From assembly GCF_004801255.1 (NCBI RefSeq), contig NZ_CP036295.1, positions 1,190,001 through 1,254,000 on the forward strand: a stretch of 64,000 nt of DNA, read 5' to 3'. A model generated the notes under the pieces. The model saw nothing but the letters and a program-made list of their open reading frames with translations. It ran no database searches and was not told the DNA's origin. Made by a program: the position numbers and the translations under genes. The stretch comes from Desulfovibrio desulfuricans (GTDB lineage: Bacteria; Desulfobacterota; Desulfovibrionia; Desulfovibrionales; Desulfovibrionaceae). Positions 37,963 through 44,995 of the stretch are shown here, one piece after another (the first letter of the stretch is position 1; the number at the start of each line of letters is the position of its first letter).

Positions 37963-38784
37963 CTATTTAACGATGTCTGCCTTGAACAGATGCTGCCGCG
38001 AGGCAGAGCGGTAGACGAGCAGGTTCTGGTCGGGCAGGGGGGCAAGGCCGTGCATGTCCCACACCATATCAGCCGTGACGGGGGTAATGCCGTAGGGCAG
38101 CGTGGGCTTGCCGCAGGCCTCGGCCACCATTTGGGCCGCTGCCGCCGCATCGTCCCTTGTGGGCCAGGCCCAGGCGTCGCCATTGGGCAGCGGCATGGCC
38201 AGAAAGCGCACCGTGCCGTCGGCGGTTGCCTGTACCAGGGCCAGTGTTTTTGACAGGTCTTCCTTGCTTGGCGCACCGCCAAAAACTTTTGCGCTTGCTT
38301 CTGCGCCGCCCACAACATTGCAGATAACGTGCACGTCTTTGATCTTGAGCAGGTTTGCCAGCAGGTCTGCCTTGCGGCCGTCGGTTTGCAGCCATACCTG
38401 CAACCCGCCAGCGGTCAGCCTGTTTACAAGAATTTCAAAGTTGTCTTCCTGCCCGTCGGGACACTGCGAGGGATAGAGCCCCGCAATTTTGCCGTGCAGC
38501 ATGTCGCTGCGGGTAACGCAGGTCTCGAGCGTATGGCCCGAAAGCAGATAGGCGATGATTTCGCCCGAGCCCTGCTTGATGACCTGTCCGTCGGCAAACA
38601 GCGGAAACTCCACACCTTCCGGGTTGCGATAAATGGCCTTGCGGTTTGTGCGGTAGAAGGTGTTGAAATCCTGCGCGTCGGCCTTGAAATCTATGGTGTC
38701 GTACGCCAGCCCGCGTTCGGCAAGAAAGGCTTTGACAATCTTGCAGCGGATGCAGTCCGGCGCAGTGTAAAGGGTTATGCCCAT
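37963..38784 (-). CDS. Glutaredoxin-domain protein with a unique C-terminal region
   Basis: 273 residues. Residues 1-80 are a glutaredoxin-type thioredoxin fold: ITLYTAPDCIRCKIVKAFLA with Cys11 and Cys14 as C-x2-C, then EFPLFADGQVIKQG. Residues about 95-270 form a second domain I do not recognise, with FEILVNRLTAGGLQVWLQTD, VHVICNVVGG and TPVTADMVWDMHGL. AGGAGG lies seven bases before ATG 38784. It is followed by lipoamide dehydrogenase and gcvH-like genes, suggesting a thiol-disulfide relay in which lipoyl carrier and glutaredoxin exchange electrons. Confidence 0.8.
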   Translation of the reverse strand: MGITLYTAPDCIRCKIVKAFLAERGLAYDTIDFKADAQDFNTFYRTNRKAIYRNPEGVEFPLFADGQVIKQGSGEIIAYLLSGHTLETCVTRSDMLHGKIAGLYPSQCPDGQEDNFEILVNRLTAGGLQVWLQTDGRKADLLANLLKIKDVHVICNVVGGAEASAKVFGGAPSKEDLSKTLALVQATADGTVRFLAMPLPNGDAWAWPTRDDAAAAAQMVAEACGKPTLPYGITPVTADMVWDMHGLAPLPDQNLLVYRSASRQHLFKADIVK

Positions 38785-38851
38785 GATAAATCCTCCTGAT
38801 TCGACAAAGCTGCAAACGTCGATGTTGGTATTGTCTTGATATCCCAGCTGG

Positions 38852-40186
38852 CTAGGCAATGTCTTCGAGCGACTTGCCGCCAGTGCGGGCACCCCACACG
38901 CCAACGATAATGGCGGGGATGATGCACAGCAGGCTGAAAATATAAAACACTCCGTCAAAACTGTATGCTGCATAGACAACAGGAATGAGAGGTTGTGAAA
39001 AGGCAACGGCCAGACGCCCGACGGACGAGTGAAAGCCGGTGGCGGTGTTGCGCAGGTGCGTGGGGTACGACTCCGCAGTGTAGGAAAAAACGGTGAAACC
39101 CATGCCCATGACAAAGGCCGTAAGTATCGCGCCTATAAGGACCACAACCCAGTACTGGCTCACATTGCCAAAGATGGGGGCCAGTACCGCCATCATGGCC
39201 AGCATGACGACAATGGGAATCTTGCGCCCGCCCATGTCGGTAAACGAGCTGGAGGCAAACAGCCCGAGCGGCACGCCGATGGAAATAAGCGTGGTGGCCA
39301 TGAGGGTATCTTCAAGAGGGAACCCGTGCGCCTTGAGCAGGGTGGCCGTCCAGTTGGTGACCACAAAGGTGGCGGGGTTGGTGCACACAACCAGCAAAAA
39401 AATGACAAGCGTGCGCCTGAGGTACTTGGGGCTGCACATGCCGAGCAGTACTTCCCTGATCGGGGGCTTGCCGGTCAGGCACTTGCTGGCGGCTGCGGCA
39501 AGGTCGATGTCTTTGCCGGTAATGTCCTTCATGACGGCTTCGGCCTCGGCGATGCGGCCGCGCGCAACCAGCCAGCGGGGGGATTCGTCCAGGTAGCGCC
39601 AGGCAACGATCAGGGCAATGTAGCCTATGCCGCCCATATAAAAAATGTAGCGCCAGGCTTCCTCATGCAGGGGAATGATCAGCCGGCAAAGCAGGCCTAC
39701 GACCGGCACGGCGCAAAAACCAACGCCGGCGACCATGTTTTGCCATTTGCCGCGGCTCTCGGCCGGGGCCATCTCTGCAATATAGGCCTGCGAACATACC
39801 ATGAGGCAAAACACGCCAAAGCCCGTCAGCGCGCGCGACGCTACAAATACGTGGAAGCTGTCAGTAAGGCCGTTGATGATGGACGCTGTGGAAAACAGGG
39901 TGATCGCAATAAGAAAGGTTTTGCGCCTGCCAATAATGTCTGAGATGAACCCGCCGACAAAACCGCCGCAGGTCATGGCCGTAAAGTACCAAAAGGTAAC
40001 CGTGCCGAGGTCCTTCATGGTCAGGCCCCAGTTGTGCATCAACGCGGGGGCGATAAAGCCGAAGTTCCAGTTGTCCATCTGCTCGCAAAAGTATGCGATC
40101 ATGATGATAAAGAACACAGCCTTATGACGTCCTGTAACAGCAAGGCCGTCAAAGTAGTTATTGCTGATGCGCGGCGAATCCTGCAT
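38852..40186 (-). CDS. MFS transporter (organic or aromatic acid porter type)
   Basis: 444 residues, twelve spans. MFS motifs: GFVGGFISDIIGRRKTFLI in the loop between spans 2 and 3, SRALTGFGVFCLMVCSQAYIAEMAP in span 4 and beyond, and SYTAESYPTHLRNTATGF in span 10. This resembles the sugar-porter/aromatic acid:H+ symporter branch. AAAGGAGAGG precedes ATG 40186. It leads the operon with glutaredoxin, lipoamide dehydrogenase and gcvH-like genes. A palindrome at 40291-40304 lies about 100 bp upstream and recurs before the porin and sulfotransferase/regulator genes. Confidence 0.9.
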   Translation of the reverse strand: MQDSPRISNNYFDGLAVTGRHKAVFFIIMIAYFCEQMDNWNFGFIAPALMHNWGLTMKDLGTVTFWYFTAMTCGGFVGGFISDIIGRRKTFLIAITLFSTASIINGLTDSFHVFVASRALTGFGVFCLMVCSQAYIAEMAPAESRGKWQNMVAGVGFCAVPVVGLLCRLIIPLHEEAWRYIFYMGGIGYIALIVAWRYLDESPRWLVARGRIAEAEAVMKDITGKDIDLAAAASKCLTGKPPIREVLLGMCSPKYLRRTLVIFLLVVCTNPATFVVTNWTATLLKAHGFPLEDTLMATTLISIGVPLGLFASSSFTDMGGRKIPIVVMLAMMAVLAPIFGNVSQYWVVVLIGAILTAFVMGMGFTVFSYTAESYPTHLRNTATGFHSSVGRLAVAFSQPLIPVVYAAYSFDGVFYIFSLLCIIPAIIVGVWGARTGGKSLEDIA

Positions 40187-40290
40187 TGCGCCTCTCCTTT
40201 TCATTGTCTGCCACTTCGCATGTTTTGTGAAAAAAATCATCCACTGCCGATCCTGGTTCAAAAACCTAGAGCAGCGGGATTATTGGCGAC

Positions 40291-40304
40291 GTTGTTACGG
40301 CAAC
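40291..40304. promoter_or_regulatory. Shared palindrome, copy 1 (MFS side)
   Basis: GTTGTTACGGCAAC, flanked by C and AT. It lies 105 bp upstream of the MFS start. The same GTTG-N6-CAAC pattern with extended likeness occurs at 40419 and 43983. Candidate site of the Crp/Fnr-type regulator at 44113. Confidence 0.6.
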
Positions 40305-40418
40305 ATTTTAGAGATATTTATTTCACATTTGTAATAAATATTAATTAAATTATGCAATTATATTAATTGTTGGAAAGCCTTACCTGGATTGTGAAAAAAT
40401 AGACTTTTTTCAAAAAAT

Positions 40419-40432
40419 GTTGTTCCGGCAAC
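40419..40432. promoter_or_regulatory. Shared palindrome, copy 2 (porin side)
   Basis: GTTGTTCCGGCAAC, 85 bp upstream of the porin start codon. It differs from copy 1 at only one of 14 positions. Confidence 0.6.
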
Positions 40433-40516
40433 GGTGCAAGCCTGTGGAAAAAGCCACTACAGAGCATTGTTGGATAAAGGTTCTGTTTGGTTGCACCAAC
40501 TTGCACAGGAGGAATG

Positions 40517-42049
40517 ATGAAAGCTGTCCGTGACAACATGCTGGGATTGTTGCTTGCCGGAGGCTTGCTGCTTGCGCCGCAAACAGCCGACGCCATTGAT
40601 TTCAAGGTAAAGGGGGCCTTTGACATCAGTTTTGAAACATCCAACGTGCTTCCACGCGGCGTAAAAGGAAGCGACACCTTTGGGGCCATGGAGCGCCTGC
40701 GCACGCAGATAGACGCCATAGCCAGCGAAAACGTGTCGGGCAGCCTCATGTTTACGGTGGGCACCGGCACCATGAACTGGGGACGTTCTGCCGACGGCGC
40801 GTCCCTGGGGGCGGACAGCACAAAAAACCTTGGCGTGCGCCATGCCTATATTGACTGGATCGTGCCCAAAACGGACGTAAAAGTGCGCATGGGCATGCAG
40901 CCGCAGCTTTTGCCCGGTTACGTCACTGACTGGAGCGCGGTGTACGGGCAGTATTCCACCGGCGTGACCGTCAGTTCGCCTCTGGCGACCAGCGGCGAGT
41001 ACAAGTTTGGGCTTTCCGGTTTTTGGGCACGGCCCTATAATGACAATTCAGAAATTACGCAAAACGGCCAGACGCAAAAAAACTACCTTGATAACCTCGA
41101 CCTGTTTGCACTGACCTTGCCTATCACCGGCAACGGCATGAAAATTACTCCCTGGGGTATGTATGGCCTTATTGGTCAAAACAGCCTGCGGGGCATCAAC
41201 ACCAATACCGACCAGCGCGAGCCAGCCATCTATGCTCCGCGTGGCGGGCTCATGCCCGTGCTTGGCAGCGGCGGCAACTACTTTAGCACCTTTGAAAAAA
41301 AGTACCGTAACGCCAACAATACCTGGGGCAACGGTTTTTGGGCCGGGCTGACCACTGATTTCACGACTATCGAACCATTTGATATCGCTGCAGAGTTTAC
41401 CTATGGCCGCGTGGATATGGGCGAGCTTAAAGACTACACCCAGTTCAGCTCAAGCGGGCAGGCAAAGACGTTTGACCTGGTGCGTCAGGGCTGGTACGCG
41501 GCCCTGCGCGTTGACTACAAGTGCACCTGGGGCACGCCCGGCGTGACCGCCTGGTACGGCAGCGGCGACGACAGCAACCCCTACAACGGTTCAGAGCGTC
41601 TGCCCCAGTTCAACACCCCCTGGCCGGTCACGCCCCTGGGCTTTGGCGGCGGTTTTTTTGACCTCAATACCTGGAAAGTGCTGGGCCACAACCCCGGCGG
41701 TCTGGCAGGCGTTGTGGGTACCATCAAGGACGTCAGCTTTATCAATGACCTGACCCATACCTTCAAGCTGGCGTATTTTCAGGGCACCAACAGTGCGGAG
41801 ATGCCCCGCAAAGCCAATATGACAAGCTATCCCAGCCGGGCGGACGGCCCCATGGCCTACCTCACGACCACCGACCACGCGTGGGAGGGCAGTGTTTCCA
41901 ATACCTACAAGATTTACGACAACCTGCAGATGAATGTGGAAGCCGCCTATGTGAACCTGCATCTGGACGGCGGCACCTGGCATGGTGTGGAAGACTCGCA
42001 GTATCGCGACAACTGGCGGGTTTCGTTGACCTTCCGTTACTCGTTCTGA
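40517..42049 (+). CDS. Outer-membrane porin of the Desulfovibrio type
   Basis: 510 residues. A signal peptide (about 1-26: MLGLLLAGGLLLAPQTADA) precedes a beta-barrel with alternating strands, many Asn/Tyr/Trp turns and a C-terminal NWRVSLTFRYSF ending in Phe, the usual outer-membrane assembly signal. It starts with the IDFKVKGAFDISFET strand typical of Desulfovibrio trimeric porins. AGGAGG is four bases before ATG 40517. It is divergent from the MFS operon and probably supplies the outer-membrane route for the same substrate. A terminator follows. Confidence 0.9.
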   Translation: MKAVRDNMLGLLLAGGLLLAPQTADAIDFKVKGAFDISFETSNVLPRGVKGSDTFGAMERLRTQIDAIASENVSGSLMFTVGTGTMNWGRSADGASLGADSTKNLGVRHAYIDWIVPKTDVKVRMGMQPQLLPGYVTDWSAVYGQYSTGVTVSSPLATSGEYKFGLSGFWARPYNDNSEITQNGQTQKNYLDNLDLFALTLPITGNGMKITPWGMYGLIGQNSLRGINTNTDQREPAIYAPRGGLMPVLGSGGNYFSTFEKKYRNANNTWGNGFWAGLTTDFTTIEPFDIAAEFTYGRVDMGELKDYTQFSSSGQAKTFDLVRQGWYAALRVDYKCTWGTPGVTAWYGSGDDSNPYNGSERLPQFNTPWPVTPLGFGGGFFDLNTWKVLGHNPGGLAGVVGTIKDVSFINDLTHTFKLAYFQGTNSAEMPRKANMTSYPSRADGPMAYLTTTDHAWEGSVSNTYKIYDNLQMNVEAAYVNLHLDGGTWHGVEDSQYRDNWRVSLTFRYSF

Positions 42050-42072
42050 TTTTTGCGGCCAGTGGCCGATAT

Positions 42073-42104
42073 GGCGGGAGGGTGCGCTCTCCCGCCTTTT
42101 TTTT
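42073..42104 (+). terminator. Rho-independent terminator of the porin gene
   Basis: GGCGGGAG (42073-42080) pairs with CTCCCGCC (42089-42096), followed by eight T. Confidence 0.9.
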
Positions 42105-42298
42105 ATGGGCAGATTTGGTGCCGCCAGGTAAAAAATGTCCCTTGCAGACGGCGCAGCCCTGCCGCTTTGCGAGGCTTTTTTACGGCAGATTAACGGGGGG
42201 CGATGGTTGGGGCAATGCTTTGCGCTGGGGCTGTTGCAGGCCCTTGCCGCATAGCGCCGCTCCAGCGGTATATCCATTACGCGCAGAGCAGTTGCCCA

Positions 42299-42334
42299 AA
42301 AAACAGGGACCCCGCCCGAAGGCGAGGCCCCTGC
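42299..42334 (-). terminator. Terminator of the arylsulfate sulfotransferase gene
   Basis: On the minus strand CAGGGGCCTCGCC-TTCG-GGCGGGGTCCCTG with two mismatched pairs, followed by TTTTTTGGG; 27 bp behind the stop codon. The 194 bp between this and the porin terminator hold nothing recognisable. Confidence 0.8.
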
Positions 42335-42360
42335 AGGAAGGCGGGTATGGACCTGGGGGG

Positions 42361-43809
42361 TTATTCCGTCGCGGCCACGCAGTGGCCTGCGCCGCTGTAG
42401 TAACCAATGGTGCCTTCAACCTTTACCTCAGACATGGGGCCAAAGGGGGCCGCGCCGGGCACGCGGAAGGTTTTGACTTCCAGGGGCTCAATGGCTTTTT
42501 CTTCGGGCACGACGGCCTGCGGCACCCACGAGTAGGGCAGGCGGTAGGCGCGGTACACCCAGTTCATGGGCAGGCTGATGTGCCCCTTGTACGGGCAGAT
42601 GTATTCCCACACTATTTCGTGCTCTGCGGTCACTTCAAACACGCGGCCGTCTGAGCCCTCGCAGATGAGCGTGTTGCCGTTGGGCAAACGCTGGGCCGAG
42701 CTGATAAAGGGGCTGTAAAAACGGCTGGCGTCGAGGGGCACGAGAAAGCCTGCTTCGTGCGGGGTGTACTGCCAGACGATCTTGCGGGCCACGGGGTCTA
42801 TTTCGAGCACGCGCGAGTAGTCGCGCTGCGCGGCCTTGACGCCCTTGGGCGCACCGGGGTTGGTGCTGCCGTAACCGGCCCAGCCGCCGTTGTCGTATAC
42901 CAGTATGTTGCCCTCGCCGGGCAGCCCCTTGGGGATCATGTGCGCGTGGTGCTGGCCGATGATCCAGCCTATGGCCTTGTCCTCGGGGCTGCGGTCGTAG
43001 TCGGGGCCCAGCTGCCAGACGATCTTGCCGGTCTTTTTGTCGAGGATGAGGATGATGTTGGTTTCGCGGCCGTCAATGATGATGTTGTCAGGGTGAAAGC
43101 GGGCGTCGCCCGCCTCAAACCACTTGTTGGGACCAAGGGTGGACATGGAGTTGACGTGCATCCAGTCGCCGACGCCGGGGGCGTCTTCGATCAGCGTGCC
43201 GCCGCGATAGTTTGGGTCGCGGCACATGGCGTTGAGCGCCGCCTCGCCAAAGCCCATTTCATGGGCGTGGTCAGAGCAGTTCCACTCCCACACGATGTCG
43301 CCGTTCCAGGTCACTTCGTAGATGACGTCGTCAACCAGCGTTTTGTCGCTGATATAGGGCTGCACGGTGTTTTTGTGGCAGAGAACAAGGGTGTTGCCCG
43401 AATCGATCTTGGGCTCCTGACCAGGGGCGTAATACCCGGTGGAGCTGCCCTCCCGCTGAAAGTCGTGGTGCTGGCGAGCCATCCACTGGCTCTTTTGGCC
43501 CGGATCTTCCACAAATTCGGCCCGGTCAAACTTCCATACGATTTTTCCGTCCCAGTCTATCTGCACGAGGTCGAGCTGGTCCTGAAGGCCGTGCTTGGGG
43601 TGGCGGGTGCCGGTGCTGCCCATGAGCATGCCGCCGGGAAACATCTTGTTGGGAAAGCCGTGAACGTCCTTCCACATGCGTATTTCATGCCCGTTCATGC
43701 CAAGCAGCAACGCACCGTTGTCCGGCGCCTGAATAATGGTGAATCCGCTCCAGGCTTTTTCCGGATTATAGACGGTTACGCCTGTGGGATAAATGGTCGG
43801 GTGTCCCAT
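42361..43809 (-). CDS. Arylsulfate sulfotransferase family protein, no signal peptide
   Basis: 482 residues of the bacterial arylsulfotransferase (ASST) beta-propeller family: repeated blades with W-D-G/I-V-W elements such as DWDGKIVWKFDR, TWNGDIVWEWNC, KTGKIVWQLGPD and VARKIVWQYTPHEAG, and the conserved His-rich segments MARQHHDFQREG and IIGQHHAHMIPKG. ASST enzymes move sulfate from one phenol to another without PAPS. The well-known forms are periplasmic; this one starts at ATG 43809 behind GAGGAGG with no export signal, so it should be cytoplasmic. It is divergent from a Crp/Fnr-type regulator. Confidence 0.88.
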   Translation of the reverse strand: MGHPTIYPTGVTVYNPEKAWSGFTIIQAPDNGALLLGMNGHEIRMWKDVHGFPNKMFPGGMLMGSTGTRHPKHGLQDQLDLVQIDWDGKIVWKFDRAEFVEDPGQKSQWMARQHHDFQREGSSTGYYAPGQEPKIDSGNTLVLCHKNTVQPYISDKTLVDDVIYEVTWNGDIVWEWNCSDHAHEMGFGEAALNAMCRDPNYRGGTLIEDAPGVGDWMHVNSMSTLGPNKWFEAGDARFHPDNIIIDGRETNIILILDKKTGKIVWQLGPDYDRSPEDKAIGWIIGQHHAHMIPKGLPGEGNILVYDNGGWAGYGSTNPGAPKGVKAAQRDYSRVLEIDPVARKIVWQYTPHEAGFLVPLDASRFYSPFISSAQRLPNGNTLICEGSDGRVFEVTAEHEIVWEYICPYKGHISLPMNWVYRAYRLPYSWVPQAVVPEEKAIEPLEVKTFRVPGAAPFGPMSEVKVEGTIGYYSGAGHCVAATE

Positions 43810-43982
43810 GACAACCTCCTCGGGTTGGCTGAATGTGCTTACATTGAACCGTTGAAGGCTTCCAGGCAAGCAGTGCAACGACACGTCTCGCCGCTGGTGA
43901 AAGTCTCAAGGTGGCTGGGCAACGGCCTATGGCCGCTTGACCGTGCTGGAAGGGATGCTGCCACAAGATAAATGGTCGAAAC

Positions 43983-43996
43983 GTTGTCCTTGCAAC
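43983..43996. promoter_or_regulatory. Shared palindrome, copy 3 (sulfotransferase/regulator gap)
   Basis: GTTGTCCTTGCAAC with the same flanks (C before, AT after) as copy 1. It lies between two divergent genes, 174 bp from the sulfotransferase start and 117 bp from the regulator start, a fitting place for autoregulation plus target control. Confidence 0.6.
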
Positions 43997-44112
43997 ATAA
44001 TTCACAAAAAGGGTACGGTAGGGTTCAAAACAGAATATGGAGCGCTGTTCAGGCATGGGCTCACATCTGCCCGGCGTGGCCGGGTGTGTACTGTTTGCCA
44101 AGGGGGACTGGC

Positions 44113-44781
44113 GTGTCATTTGCGGAATTGCTCAGACAGAACGAGTGCTGGCGAAGCGTGGCGCTGACAAAGCCGCGTTTGTTTCGTAAGGGCCACAAGT
44201 TTTACGACACGCAGCCAGAGATGTACTTTCTGGTTAGCGGCAGGGTTCGCCTCATGGCCCTGGCCCCTGACGGAAGTGAAAAAACTCTCTGGTATCTTGG
44301 CGACGGTTCATGCTTTAACGAGACCCCCATGTTTATGGATGGCGGCAAAAGCATGCCCTTCGCCCAGAGCGAAGTGCAGTTTTTTCACGACTGCGCCGAA
44401 GACTGTTATATTTGCTCGTTCAGCAGGGAGGAAGTGCACCGCCTGGGCATGGAACAGCCTAGGCTCATTTTAAACCTCTGCAAAAGCTATAGCGTCAAGG
44501 TTACGTTGCTGTCAAAAAATGTCGTTTCGCTGAGCATGGAATCGCAACTCACGCGTATATGCAAGTTTTTGGCCTCGCGTATTATACCAGGCTCAACCCC
44601 TTTGCGGGCAAGGCGCGATATCTCTTATCGCGATATGGCCGATCTGTTGGGCATGCACCGCATCACGCTGTACAAGGTCATGCGGCAGGCCCAGACAAGG
44701 GGGCTGTTCTCGTTTGACAAGAGCAGCGACGAGGTTTTTATCCTCAGGCCGGAAGAATTTTATAAAGAAGCGCACATGTAG
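44113..44781 (+). CDS. Crp/Fnr family regulator
   Basis: 222 residues. N-terminal effector beta-roll (about 25-110: MYFLVSGRVRLMALAPDGSE, LWYLGDGSCFNETPMF), long dimer helix (ILNLCKSYSVKVTLLSKNVV) and C-terminal winged helix ISYRDMADLLGMHRITLYKVMRQ. The beta-roll lacks the Arg-Ser pair of cAMP binding and has several Cys (GDGSC, FHDCAEDCYICSF), a layout reminiscent of CprK-like aromatic-compound sensors. GTG 44113, six bases behind AAGGGGG, is the chosen start; longer frames upstream look non-coding. Likely controls the divergent sulfotransferase gene and the porin/MFS operons through the shared palindrome. Confidence 0.85.
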   Translation: MSFAELLRQNECWRSVALTKPRLFRKGHKFYDTQPEMYFLVSGRVRLMALAPDGSEKTLWYLGDGSCFNETPMFMDGGKSMPFAQSEVQFFHDCAEDCYICSFSREEVHRLGMEQPRLILNLCKSYSVKVTLLSKNVVSLSMESQLTRICKFLASRIIPGSTPLRARRDISYRDMADLLGMHRITLYKVMRQAQTRGLFSFDKSSDEVFILRPEEFYKEAHM

Positions 44782-44995
44782 GCGCTGCAAAAATGCAATA
44801 GTGCTCGTTTGCGGTCAGGATCGGCGACGGCGCCCCGATGTTGGAGGCATAAAGCCGCTAAGCGCAGCCCCGCATCTGCGGCGCAAGACAATCTGCGCCG
44901 TGCACAGGCAGGGAAGGGCAGCACAGCATGAGGCAGGATAGTTCGCATAAGCCGTGGTTTGCAGCCCCCAAATGAGGTTGAGGCGTTGCGTGCGG

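Noticed and set aside
39029..39943. 304-codon plus-strand frame opposite the MFS gene
   Set aside because: Antisense shadow; the minus strand encodes a full twelve-span MFS protein with a good ribosome site.
40440..40516. Second sigma-54 promoter upstream of the porin
   Set aside because: GGTTGCACCAACTTGC has GG and GC separated by twelve bases, not ten.
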